From Gonocerus acuteangulatus (lineage: Eukaryota; Arthropoda; Insecta; Hemiptera; Coreidae): DNA of 64,000 nt. The stretch covers positions 30,668,322-30,732,321 of the forward strand of contig OX328123.1 of NCBI GenBank assembly GCA_946811695.1, in the 5' to 3' direction. Position 1 is the first letter of the stretch. Each line of letters starts with the position of its first letter. Of this stretch, positions 1 through 13,700 are shown piece after piece. Under the pieces are notes generated by a model. It ran no database searches, had not been told where the DNA came from, and saw only the letters and a list, made by a program, of their open reading frames with translations. The translations under genes and the position numbers were made by a program.

Positions 1-560
1 TTTAAACTTTAAAAAAAAAGTCCAACTAGCAGGAACCTGCGTAATCTTAGCGTGTTTTTGTTCTTATCCCTAGTGCCATTTGGAAACCTTAAAATAGAAA
101 CAGTAAATGTTTTGATTTGCTTCTTATTTAAAAATATAAACAGTTGTAAAAATGAATATGAAATGAATATTTCAGGCACAACGACAGGAAACTGGAAATC
201 GCATCTTTAAAGTTCACTCCAGGAAAACACTAATGCAAATACGTTTCTCATTTTCTTACCTTTTTTTTACTAAAATACACATTTTACTGTTATGTACAAT
301 TTAAAAAACAGGCTATTATAAACTAAGACAAACAGACAAAAAAAAACTTCACACATTCCAAATGACAAACCAAAAAAACTATTTTTATCCACTTTTCTCA
401 AATACGGTGACTGATATCACCTTGAAAATGGTTTCATTAGTTTCTTTAAGTTATGAAACCTATAAGCAAGCATATTAAATCGAAAACGTAAGGGTTACGA
501 TTTTTCCAATAAACAGACTTGTTCCAATCTACTTAACACTTACTTTAAATGTTTACTTTC
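1..560. repeat. Interspersed repeat R1, copy 1 (edge of window)
   Basis: This AT-rich stretch is recognisably similar, in the same order, to 25316-26210: AAAGTCCAACT at the start, then CCCTAGTGCCATT, AACACTA, TTTCTCATTTTCTT, CCACTTTTCTCAAA and CGAAAACGTAAGGGTTACGA. It may begin left of the window. No coding potential is visible, and no ends or target duplications can be defined. The remaining bases to exon 21 (561-1102) show nothing recognisable on either strand. Confidence 0.55.
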
Positions 561-1102
561 TTTTCTCAAAGTTGTGTTCCTTACTAAATAATATCAAAAA
601 CTATTTTAAAAGCACTTGTATTTAAAGTAGTGTTTCTCAGACTGTTTTTTTCTCTTTGTAAAATTCAATTTTTATTTTTTTTTTATTTTAATTTGTTAAT
701 GTGGCTAAAGGTCTTGGAAATGAATGCACCATAAGTAAAAATAATTTTTAAAAAAGTGCCTGCATATCAGAAACTTCCATGGTATGTCTTTTTTTTTTTT
801 TGTCGTAAACAAGCAGCAAACCACAATTTAGGACAGCCATAATATCACTCAAAAGCAATAAATTACAGCAATGAAAAAGATGGCATAAGCATATTTAATT
901 ATATAATTAATATTTAACTATTATTATAGCAGAAAAGCAAAAGATGTAATTTAAGAACTCTACGATCTGGTACTAAGTTGAAACACGCATAAAATTCATT
1001 GGTGGTCATAAACTTTTCATATTCTATAGTTAATAATTAAAATACGCTAAATTAATATTTAAGTAACATTTAGAAAGCCAGCCAACGGAATTTGACACAT
1101 AC

Positions 1103-1283
1103 TTATGTTTAACTCTAATGGTGGGATAGTAATGACTGGAGGAAAGTTCAAAATTTCATCTTTGAGTCTATCATATTCATCAAATGTTGCAAGGAGTGCA
1201 GAGACTTCTGGTTTTGTCTTCAAAAACTCTAATATCTGATATTCCTTGTCGTCAGACCATAGAAACTTGTACATCAAATATGG
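1103..1283 (-). CDS. Dynein heavy chain exon 21 (last in window)
   Basis: 181 nt, residues 1701-1760, phase 0 in and phase 1 out (donor GTATGT). It encodes [20 protein letters not shown] and [20 protein letters not shown], matching the F..Y..LW..D......Fl and eI..lp..........l.ln pattern at the DHC_N1/DHC_N2 border. The next exon was not found in 1-1102 and should lie left of the window. Confidence 0.9.
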
Positions 1284-4200
1284 CTGTAAAATTTAAGTGA
1301 ATGTTTTTAGTTAACTCCGACTTTTACATATATTTAAACTTTATTTCTAAAAACAAATTTCTGATGTTGATTTTAACCCATTTGGGACCACTTTCGTGAC
1401 AATGGGTAGGCATGCCTGTGGACTAATAGCCACTTTTGTGACAAGGCTATTTTGTTTGTTTCGGGGCTGAAAGCCACCAATGGTACAGCTTTTCACAGTA
1501 TCTAGTGGTAAGTTGTGAAGCCGTAGTCACTGTTGAAGCCGTGGTCAAAGTTCATTAAAAATGCAGTTTTGGCATATAGAATGGGTATTTTGCACTGCTG
1601 CCCTGTCCTTTTGCATATTTCGGGTCCCTCTGAAGGGCCTTATTCATGTTATACCAGTTGATGATTAGATAGAGATCATGTTCCGTAGATATTATATTGA
1701 CACCAAGATATCTGCCTTGATATTATTTTTTTTTTAAATTCAAAACTTTAAATATAAAAAAAGTTAATTTCGTTGACTGGCAAAAAGCCCAGAATAAGAA
1801 AATTGAAAGGAAAATGCTTTAAAGAGAGAAATGGCTCAGCTATTTTAATGCCAACCTGTGGAACCAGGAGGGTGAAACTGACTCCGCTCTATGGGCATCT
1901 ATGGTCAAGCGGTTGTCTCGGAAGGGTTAATAAAAACTGGAGAAGAAATCCTATTTGTTACTCACTAGAGGAACTGAAGCAAACTACGCTATCCTTTGTT
2001 AAATTCTACGGGTACTCTTTTCACAAAACAACTAATGTCTAATTCTTAAAGTAACTGCAGATTCAATAAAGGTGCAGATATTTAAGAAATTATAAAATAA
2101 ATAAATATTATCACTTTTAATTTAAATTTTATAATCTAAAAATATAGGACTGCTACAGATATCAGTTACAACTATTAGCACACATTAGACATCCATAGAA
2201 GTCATAATATAAGTTAACTTCAAGAGAAGAAAGAATTTAGGGGAAACCAATCCTGACTACCAAATGACAACTGTAGAAAAGTAAAAGCTTTCAAATAGAT
2301 TTGAAGTTACTCTTCGTAGGTACCTATTTCACCTGAGCCATTACATAGAATTGCCAGACTGAGCATTCGAGAAGCTGAACACAAGAGGAAGTGGTGTCAA
2401 ACCACCCAAAGACTGGCAAGGCAATTTATATTATTTGCTGATAAGAAGAGAATGGAGACCCTTCTAAATCTCTGGCAGAAGTAAGGTAAAACTATTGACA
2501 GCCCTTACAGGACAATGTAGACTGAGCTGAAATTTTCACTCCATGGGGCTCATCAACACGACATGGTGTCGACTATGCTTTGAGGGTGATGAAACCTTAT
2601 AGCACATTGTGTATAGATGTACAATGCTTGCAGCCAAAAGGTTTCTGCACTTTGGAAGTGCAATTATTGACTATCCGAGGAGAATACCAGACCTTAACCT
2701 TACAGCCCTTAGGTTCAATGCTAATACGAGTTTGGTACTGTAACGGAACAACATGTTGAGTGAGACAATAGGTCTTATAGGCCTTGGAGTGGCTTCTCTG
2801 GATAGATCCAGGCATTAATCCAATCTAATCAAGACTCTGTAGGCACATGAAGTGAACCCTTTACCATTGCCCCTCCATTTTTAAAATTATTGAGAAATAA
2901 ATATTGTTTACCTCTAAGGCATTGACCATTTCCGACTGTACATTTACAAAAGCTGATTGGACCTGAGCAATAAGATGCTGTACATCAGGATGGGAGCAAA
3001 TCACTTGGTATAAAGTCCTTACAAGTGTGCCATCAACATATTTATCTTCTGTTACTTTCCTGAAGTCTGGTACCTCCAGTCTTTCATCATCAACGTCAAT
3101 TTCTCTTAGCAATAAATCTATATCTTCATCTTCATCTTCATCTTCTTCCTCTTCCTCGTCCTCTTCTTCAGATTCTCCTTCTTGATCATCAGGAACAACG
3201 TTCGGTTTGATTTCTTCCTCTTCTAAAACAAAATAGTTATTTTCATTAGGTAATAATGACTTAAAATAAATTAAATATCCTGTCAATTACTTGAAACCAA
3301 ACAATTCTTTGTACATAAACAATCCTAATGAGAAAACTCTTCCTGAAATGAAATTTCTTTCTGCTATTTTATTAACTATTAATTTGATTTATTATTATTA
3401 TTTTTTTACTGTAAGTTTGTTTTTTGTCAACAATAATCTACAACATGTAACCTTACCAAAAGCATTGGCCAATGTTTACTTTAAAATGGTTGACATGGAC
3501 CATCAACCATCATGGAAGAAGATATTTTCAGTAAACAATTTTTTTCATTGTTGGCCTTGGTTTTTTTCATTGTTGGTTGTTACTATCTTAGTTTAAAACC
3601 TCAAGCACCATAGCTCTTCAGAGAAATTGACTACAGTAAATTTCCTTTAATCGGGATTTGAAGCATACCAGGATTATCATATATTCCGGATTATCGGAAC
3701 CATGTTGAAAAAAATCGATAGAGGTGAAAATTAAACGAAATGTAGACTATAAGACTAGTACATAATTAATGTAAAATTACTAAAATAAAATTGCACACTG
3801 TTAGAATTATACTGCCTTAGTCAAAAGCTATAAACTGAACTGGCAAAAAGCACATATTTGATCACAGAGAGGGTTTCCAGGAATTTTTCTACAGACCCCA
3901 TTGGGCACCACAGGGTTGTTGGGCTGAGGATTTATGAAATTGGTGCATAAGAACTGAAGAGGCGCACTTTTCATGTTTGGCATTGACACCCCTGCCACGC
4001 CGGATTATCAAGCGTGCCGGACCATAGGATGCCGGATTAGAGGAAGTTTACTTTATACATAAAGGAGTTCAGTTTTTTCTAATTGCTTAACAGTGATTGT
4101 GTTGTCACGCATTACACATAAAATAAACACCAGAAGAGAATGGAGCAACACACATGGTAAAAGGAAAAAATATAATTAAATAAAATAAAAATTTTCTTTC

Positions 4201-7200
4201 TGAGTATATTCTTTCCAGTTTCCTACTCTCTTAAAAGAAGTAAAAGCAATAGTTTATTTAAGTTCATAATAAATCTAAAAATTACCTTCACTTGAAGAAC
4301 TTTCTATGAAAACAGTTTCCTTTGTAGGCTCACCAATTAGTGCTTTTATTTTAACCAAATCTTCATCAGGTCCGATTATAAAAGAAATGGATTCTTCTTC
4401 AATAGGTTCTTCCATAATTGATTGTTCATCGCTTACATCCTCTGGTGTCGATATAGTAGATATTGATGATACTGATGTTGATGCAGGATCTATTAATTCT
4501 ACAGGTATTTTATCTCCTCCTTCTTCAGCTTGTTCCATATCAACTGCAGATTTTTTTTTATCGTCTCCTTTGCCCTCGTCGTCTACTTTACCCGGAGAAT
4601 CTTCAGCAAATTTCTTTAGTATTTTCATCAAATCTTCTACATACTCTTCAGGTTCAGCAGCATTCTCTTCCTTTAATCCTGCAGCTGATATTTTCACTTT
4701 TGTAATGTCTTCCTCAGTAGGTTCAGCCTTCTGTTGATCCTGCATATCTTCTTCACTGCCTTTTTGTTCCAGTTCCAGTTGTCTTTCGAGCACCAGTCTC
4801 TTTTGTTCCTCCTTCCTTTCATGGCGCTTAAGCTTTACTGAAAGTTTTGTTTTGTATTTTACTGATGCTTCTGTCATAAAATCAGCCAGAGGCTTATCTT
4901 CATATGTTTTTCCAGCCCTTTCCATCAGTTCTCTTAACTTATTTCTTCGTGCAATTTCTTTCAATTTAATTCGAGTTATATGCCTAACCTTCTTCATGTC
5001 TAAATGAGTAAGAAACTTTTCTTGCTTTCTACGTTGTTTCTTTAGTGAAAGTTTTTCTCTCCTCCTTTCTTCTCTCATCTGCATCTCGTCTTCTCGCTGT
5101 CTCCGTTCTATTTCGGCTGAAAGCATGTCTTCTTTCTCTCTTCTTTTATGTCGTTGACAAATCAACCTTACTTCATCACAGATCGGAGGTGGGGGAGGAG
5201 GCGCACCCATTCCTTTCCCAATGCCAGTTCCTTCAAGCATACCATATGGAATTCCCCAGAAATGTTCAAATAATCTCACTTCCTGCTTGGTCTCTACTAT
5301 ATTATCACAAGGCATCGCTATGCCCCAGGGCAAAATATCTCTACCCATTCGTAGCATTCCAACAGCTATTTTATTTATTCCAGTTTGCATTTCTGTTATC
5401 GGAGGTGTTGTTACTATTTCTGGTTTTGCCAAAGACATATGAGCTTGGAAAATTGCAGCTTTAGGTCTCTGACCACTAAAAAATAAATTAAGTTTGATCA
5501 AAATCAGAAGATTTAACAAGAATTAAATAAAATGTAATCACAATTTCACACTTAAAGCAAATATATTTTACACCAAAAAAAAAGTGGTGTTAAAAAAATA
5601 AATTTCATAATAATGCTACAATATTGTGCAATACTTTCGAATGAGATATTTGTTTACTTAACCATGGGTGATTTTTATGACGTCACCCATAACTGCATAA
5701 GAACTGTTAAGCATTACCACTCCATTACAGTGTTATAAGCAAGCTCAATAAGCTTGCTTGTGACACTTGTTTTTTTTTTTCTTTTCGGACGTGTCGGTTC
5801 TCCCCATGGTCTAGTGGCTAGCACATTATTTTCACAGGCGATGATGGTGGGTGGGATGGAGGGTTTGAGTGGGTGGGAGTGGCGGCAGAAATTTTCTCAC
5901 CTCTCGGCTCGTTGAGAAAATTCCTCACTGCACCAGGATGTCGGTGCTAATGGCCAAGATGTCGATGCACCGTAAAAAATAAAAAAAAACTACCTAGGTG
6001 TCATGAGATAGTCACATTTAGGGTTAGGAACCACCATTTGTCTGTCAATAGTCTATGCAGAAGGGTTTGTTCATTATTGAGAGGAAAAAAACTAGCTAAA
6101 AGAATTATTTCAGATGTAATCAGAAATCAGTTGTAGTATTACTAAAAGGATTAATACCCTTTTCCAATAATTGATTCAAGTAGTTTCCTCAGCGACTTTC
6201 TTGTGCAGTATACAATGGTGTCTATACGCTCTCTATTAAAGTGGTTATAGAATTTCATACACTCTGCAGATAATGCTTCATTATCATTCAACAATGTTCC
6301 TCCTTGTCTCAAATCAAGAGCATTTTCTAAAAAGAATATGTAGTTTACAAAATTGTTATTTCTTTCATTATAAAACTCAATAAACTTTTTTAAGGTTTTA
6401 ATTATTTTACAAGGGATTGGGAGCCATTTTTAAAATTATTTAATGAGATTCCATGAAACCAGACACTGGAAGCCTTCTTTCGATTAAATGGAGATTGAGT
6501 GCAAAGGTGTAAAAACACTAAGCATATCTTGGCCAATGAACAATACAAACCACTCTTTTGAACAAGTTATGGTGAGAGTGTACTCGAGGCAAAACAAACA
6601 GGTGTTACTTGGATTAGGATTGGGTAATGATGGTAACATCAAAGGGCTATACAAGTGTAGGCTAGAGAAACATTTGTTGGGTAATTTTTTGCCATTTGCC
6701 TTGGTTATTGAAAGTTCAACATGTATTAAATTTTATCCAGTACAGGGAGCTCATGTAGTGTGAAGAACAATGAAACTACATTAGAACTTATAGATTGTTC
6801 ATTCGCAAATCAAAGCGTAAATTTACAAATTGTAAATGGTTTTGGAATTAACTTACACAAAACCAACAATCACATAAACATTGGACAGAGGTCTTACCAT
6901 GCATGAGTTTCTAAACGGCCGTCTCTTCTCTGGAAGCTTCTGGTTCTACAACCTAGATGGCTTGATAATCGCCAAGGAGATAGGCATAGGTGAGCTTGAC
7001 TAAGAACACTCTTGTGAAATTTAAAGAATGAACATCAATTTTTATTGTGAACAGGAGTTCTTAACGGACCCAACAATAGTACATGGGAAATTAAATTGGC
7101 CCTCTTCTAAACTACTTTCAATGTGATATTTTAAACCATTTTTGAATAAAGTAGGAATAACTAGAATTTTGGTTTGATGGGCTCCAAAACAATGATTGAG

Positions 7201-7676
7201 TTGAGCACTTTTTCATACATTTGGCATTCATATAACAAAGATTTATAAATTAAGATTATGCTTTGAGTAGAGGAAATAATAATAATCCGTAAAAAAAAAA
7301 TGATCAACAACATAAAGAGCTTTGGACTTTTTGTGTACTTTCTAAAATATCTTGAAGAGGGTTGCAAAATTTTGGTAATTGGGAGGCGATTATTTGAAAG
7401 CCTAATAAGTTTTCTGCAAAATAAGGGTAACTATAAATTTCTACAAGAGCTAGCGAAAATGGTTCATGAACAATTGAAGTGTAGTTTTTGTTCTATTGGA
7501 GGAAAAATATTAAGAGTTTCTATCCTAAGCTATTCTAAATCAGGCCAGATTTTATACGGAAAAACGCTAAGAAAGTGCAGTTTCTGTGAACTAGACTTTT
7601 TCATGACCTAATCAACTACTTATCTTAAAAGTAAATATATGTATGTATGTATGTATGTGTATATATATATGTATAA

Positions 7677-7726
<50 letters not shown>

Positions 7727-7728
7727 AA

Positions 7729-7779
<51 letters not shown>

Positions 7780-10700
7780 ACAGATAAGTGTGCACTTTAT
7801 CCTTGAAAATAGGAAAATTGAATAAGCATGAGAGAAAAGGCGAATTTTCAACATCGGACACTGAAGTGGAGCAGAATAAGATAAATTTAAATCTAGGTCT
7901 TTCACACCCTGAATCCTGAAACGCGCACAGAATGGCTTTTTGGTCACTTTTTACTTTTTCCCAGAAGCTGAAGTGGATGAAGCATTTAAAAATAAAAATT
8001 AACTGAAAAGGAGCATAGTTTTTTTCCAGTTACAGAAAGTGCATGTTCCCAGTACGTTTTTACAGGAATGTTGGCTAGCTGATGTTCTTCCACCTTGTTC
8101 ATTGGTTACTCCACCTTGTTTTCTCTAATGTACTTACTTGTCACTCATACTGGCAATGTCTAGCTGGTTATGTATTCTTTGATTAAATACACTCTGTTTT
8201 ATCTATGTTCACTCCTGTCCTTATCAAATATAGTATTATTCGAATTTATTATATAAAATAAAACTTTGAATGCCAAATTAGAACATACCATCATCAATTA
8301 AATCATCATGCTTTGAGTCTTGAAGGGAAAAAGTCGAAAATATTTTTGTCGGTACATCACGAGTAAAGCCCATAAAAATACTTTTCTGACTAAGCCATTT
8401 TCTCTTAGCGATTCGGTCAGCACTGCTTTCAGCCATTTCATCAATTAGAGTGTTCACTATCTTCCTTATCAATTTATCAAGAACAAATGAGCGCTTAGAA
8501 AGTTCTTCTAAACATCTTTCTTGATGGAGCAAATTCCTTTGAAGAAATTCTATGTGGCCAATAGGAGAATCATGGAGGTAATAATAATTGGTTTCAGCCA
8601 TACGCTCAAAAATTTCGTCTATTTGTTTGTTTTTAATATCAATAACCTGAAATGAGATTAATAAAAACAATTTATTTATATTATTTCTGTAATACATATA
8701 ACTTTAGATCAAATAAACTCAATTCTTTTACATTAGCTACATCCTTAGAGATAACAAAAAGTGTAGGGGTCTCCTCGTGGTCTAGTGGCTAACGCCTTAG
8801 ATTTTCATGCGGAAGATGGTGGGTTCGATTCCCACCGGCTGCTGGGATTTTCTCATCCCACAGCTCGTTGAAAAATTCCTCGCTGCACCAGGATACTGGC
8901 GCTAATGGCCGAGTTGTTGGTGCAACATAAAAAAACAAAAAAAAAAGAAAACAAAAGTGTATTACAAGTATTGCACACAAACTTTATATGGTTTGAAAAT
9001 AACAATTCTTCCTTTATGTTTTATTCATTTAAATTTCTGTATTATTTACAAAAACATATTTCAGATTTATGAAGACGGCAAAGTTACAGAATACACTGTA
9101 ATCTTGAAAAGGATCACTTGGAATGTCTCTTTCATCCCCGCTTTGTGATTACTACATAAAATTAAAAGGAAGCAGATAGGCTAGTTAAATTTCTTAAAAA
9201 GTAATAAAATAAAAAATTAAAGCATATTTAAGAAGACAAGACATACCTCGTAGATTATTTTTTCAAAGTGAGTCATTGATTTATTAATGTAATCACAATC
9301 TTCAAATGCATGTGCTTCTGTCCATGTTGTCCAATAAAATCTATAGAGCCCTTTGACGACTTTAGTCAAAGCAGGGTTAACAATGGCTTCAAACAGTGGA
9401 GGAATACACTCCCTGAAATGGTAAGATAAGAAGAAATACTTTTTAAAATAATAAAGAAAAAAAAAGTTTCCTGATAGAAGAGGAAATCAATCAATAATAC
9501 AATTTAGAGAAAAAATCTTTTCTGTAAAATGAAAAAACAAGTTTGTTACTTGAAAGAATACGCCAACTGAAGCACTGTTTTTATTTTATTTTATTTGCAA
9601 AAGTTTGTAGATAAAAAAATTATAGCGAAAGGTTCATAGGCTTTCTTTTAATAGAAAAAAAATCATTTACTCACTTCAATAGTTTAAGTTTCTTAAAAAT
9701 TGTTGCTAGCAACTGGTTCAGCATGAAAACAGTATACTGTTCCTTAGAGTACCGGATAGCTCTATAATTTGTGATATATTTCATTCGAAGTAAGTAACCA
9801 TTATCAGATAATGCAGTCTTCAAGTAATCAGAAAAATTAATGTACAAATTTTGGTACTTATCCCCTGTACTTATCTTTCCAACTATACTCCGGTCTAAGA
9901 AGTCTTCTATCTGCATTAAAAATATGAATAAAGTCATTTGGATTCATTGAAAATTGAGTGACAGGCTGTAGGATTTTAATTGTGCAAGCAGGGGTTGCAA
10001 TAGCGCAAACATAGAAAATTATCACAAAATAATTCATAATGAATGATAAAAACATTTCACATAAAATCATTTCAGATGATTCTGTTCTACACATACATCT
10101 ACGATATAAAAGTAAAATAATTATCATACACTTATTAGAAAACAATCAGTCCCATAACAGAAGGGCAGATACTGCAGACCATAGAGCACACTAGGGAGAT
10201 AGTGTGGTCAGTAATATGCTCAGGGTGCTTGAATTTCCCTTTTACAAGTACTCATTAATAAATTAATTGAAGGCTTGGTGGGCCCAGGGAAGCTCTGGGA
10301 CCTCGAATCCAATTCTCGAACAACGACACATGAAGATAAAATCTTTTACTACTAATCTTATTAGTACTAATGTACTGGAGGACCTGAGTTCAAAACTCAG
10401 GTCCTCCAGTACATTAGTCAAGTGCTCTACTACTGAGCAATTCCCCCCCCCCCATTATACACATATAAAGAAAGAAATTTATTTATATGTGTAAAGGAGG
10501 CCCAGTGGCCGTGAGTGGTGAGCACTTAACAATCCATGCCAAAGGTCGTGGGTGCGATTCCCACTATGGGGTGGTGGCTTTTCTTTAGAAAAAAGAAAAG
10601 GCATCAACCCTATCCTGGCTAGAAAAGGGGGGTAACCTGCAGATAACACGTCCAAAAATTCTTAAATAATAATAAGGGACGTTAAAAATTTAAATAAATA

Positions 10701-13700
10701 AATTTATTTCTCCAAGAAGAAGTTTCTTGATTTTTCATATATATATATATATATATATGTAATTTGCATGGCTTGTTTGAATAAATCTTAATAGTTGTAG
10801 GTTAATATATATTTTTTTTTAATTGCTGGATTTGAGTATTATACATTCTAACATTATAGTCCAATTGACAGAACAAATATTTCTGCAACTGAACACTTGC
10901 TAGCTCATGGCTCAAGAGAGTACATCGATTCTTGTTTTGGTTTTTGTCTGCTCTCCATAGACACATAAATTGTGAACTTAATTCAGTTTATGGAATTATG
11001 ACTTGAATATGACTATATTAATTACATGTTTGTAATGTTACAGTCTAATCCAATTCATTGTGTTAAATTAAATCCTGGCAAAAACAGCAAGCAGAAAAAA
11101 ACAAAACATCACAGCTCCCTGCAAGATCCAAATGAAGCAGCCAGCAGTTTTAAATATAGAAGTACAGTAGTTAATATAAGTCTACTTTTAATACCGAAAT
11201 ATTTTAAAATAAAGATTTCTAATATCTAATTTCAAACATTTATTTATCTACAGATATTAAATTGTAAAATTGCCAACAGCTGTAGCCATGTTCATCGCCG
11301 GAGTTAAGCAACGTTGGGAGTAGCCAGTATCTGAATGGGTGACCGTCCACACGCTTTTGGCATTATAAAAGGGTGGCAACCTTTAGATAGCCAGGTGCTA
11401 ATATCCCTGTCATTGATATGCCATATAAACTAAATGCATAAAATATAATATCAAAATATTTTATTCGTAAAGTTCAATGTGATTCATAAATATTGTAATT
11501 TTCCATTTTTATTTAAATTTTAACGTTCCCTTATTATTGACACAGAATTTTAGGACAGGTTATCTATAGGTTACCACCCTTTTCTAACCAGGATAGGGCT
11601 GATGACACTCTTTTTTTTTTTAAAGAAAAGCCACCATCCCTAGTGGGAATCGAACCCATGACCCTTGGCACAGAGTGTTAAGTGCTCACACCTTAACGCT
11701 CACGGCCACCAGGCCTCCTTTCATTTTTATTTAGAGACACATTATACTAACCCAAACAAAATGTCTGAAAAATGAATCCAAGATCATCATCTCATAGTAT
11801 AGTAATGCCTTCACAAAACCATTATAGACATTGATTAGTTCATGTGAATTTGGCATCTTCATAATATCCAGTTTATGTTTTTTCAAGCGTTTCTAAAACA
11901 AAATATACACACACATACATTTATGATATTAGCCATAATTATTGCAATTTTAAAAGTTTTATTTGTGTAAATTTATATGTACAAGTGAATGAATATATAT
12001 ACGTGTGCGTGCGTGCGTGCGTGCGTGCGTGGGTGCGTGCGTGCATGCGTGCGTGTATGTGCTTTTGTGTGTGTAACTCTATAATCCTTCTAGTTTTTGT
12101 CTGCGATCCAGAGAGATATTCACAGTGAAGTTAATGCAATGTATGGTCTTAGTAATGTTTGGACATTTAATAGGCATCACTACAGAGACTTTTTTCTAGT
12201 CTCAGTTGATTCACCAACTGACTGTGATAAGTTAACCGAAACCATCCTGGTGTCCAAAATATGTTATGCTAGCAGACAGAAGACATACAGCTCCCCTTAA
12301 AGTACACATGAAGCAGTGAGTGGTATTTAAATAATTGTAGATGAAGAAGTAGACAAATTTAACTGAAGAAGTAGACAAAGCTGCAAAAAAAGGAATTAAT
12401 GATGGTATCATTTATAAACAAATTCCAGTATTAGATATCCATGCGCACATAAAGTCAGTAATGTGAAATTCCTGGCAAAACGTTTGGTATTTGCAAAATA
12501 GTAACAAATTAAGAGAAATGAAAAGAGAAGTTAGACCGTGGAAAATGTCCTTCATGGAAAACAGAAGAGAAGAGGTGGTGCTCTCCGACTGCACATAGGG
12601 CATACACGAATGAGTCACAGACACTTGATCTCTAGAGAGGAACAGGCCATATGTGAAAGTTATGGAGTCCTCAAACCGTTAAGCACATTCTAACTGAATG
12701 CCAAAAATTTAAAAAGGAAAGAGATGAAGTCCAACTGCCTGTACATTTGGATGAAATACATGTAATTATTTATTAAATTTACAACAAACATTGTCCGTTT
12801 ATGAGACATTGTTTTTGTGAGTCATATTATGACTCCTGGAATAATCAGTTTTTTGGATATATGTAGCACATGTCAAAAAATAGTACTTGTTTTTCTTTTT
12901 TTACCGCTTTATTCAAAAAGAAAAAGAAGTATTATTTTTTGACCTATGGCAAAAAAGTGAATATACTTGATTGGTTGGAAATACCTGGAATAAGGGTGTA
13001 AAGAAATTGCTGATGATGCAAATATTTACTTTTGAACATTTTTATTAATAATGAATAAACATAGTTGTTTTTTCCTGTGTTTTAATACCTACCTGATGGA
13101 AAATCATAGTAATTATGAACAGTGTCCAATTTATGAATAACATTGTTGCAGTAATAATATACCTGGAAGAGTTCCATGTAAGGTACAACACTAATGAGAT
13201 AAACTCTGATCCAGAGAATCATCCCTGTAACTGGAGGAATATAAGGTTCTAGTAATGGCTCAACTCGTTTGCTGTTGTAGGAATCTCTCATTTCAGTCAG
13301 CTCAAAATTAAATAAATCCAAGGCTGCTGTGTAGGCGACATCGATGTACAAGCAATTTAACTTCATGTTTTCAAATCTGAAAGTTAATAACTTGAAAAAT
13401 TGTTATTTATAAATATTCTAGACTTAAAATGTTGTCATACTTGAAAGTTAAAAATTGGGAATTTTGTGAATCTACGTAATTTTTTTAAAAACCTGAAATT
13501 CTTAGTTTATGGGAGCAGGTCCAGAGTTGGATTAAGAAAGAATTATTTAAAATGCAATTGCACAAAATATGTATAAGGAATATGCGGCTTATTTCAGCAA
13601 GTTTTTCTCTAGCTCATGTTTAGCAGGTCTTTGTTAGGTAAGAAATGTCAAATTTGTGACAATTTTCATAGTAAATTCATAAGGATAATTTAAATTGAAA

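Noticed and set aside
1..1102. Search for the next dynein exon (22)
   Set aside because: No open segment with AG/GT borders and dynein-like sequence in phase 1 was found; the exon must lie outside the window.
4306..5464. Plus-strand ORFs of 70-143 codons opposite dynein exon 19
   Set aside because: They are antisense shadows of the charged, low-complexity coding exon, with no family resemblance.
6488..6763. 91-codon plus-strand ORF in a dynein intron
   Set aside because: No recognisable domain and no splice context; length is within chance for this composition.
7612..7947. Tyr/Ile-rich ORFs on both strands (also near 30324, 49016 and 49163)
   Set aside because: They translate (TA)n microsatellites.
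8766..8850. Possible tRNA gene
   Set aside because: The A and B boxes are good, but the same head plus body recurs at 5793, 16906 and 42684; it is a SINE head and the acceptor stem does not pair.
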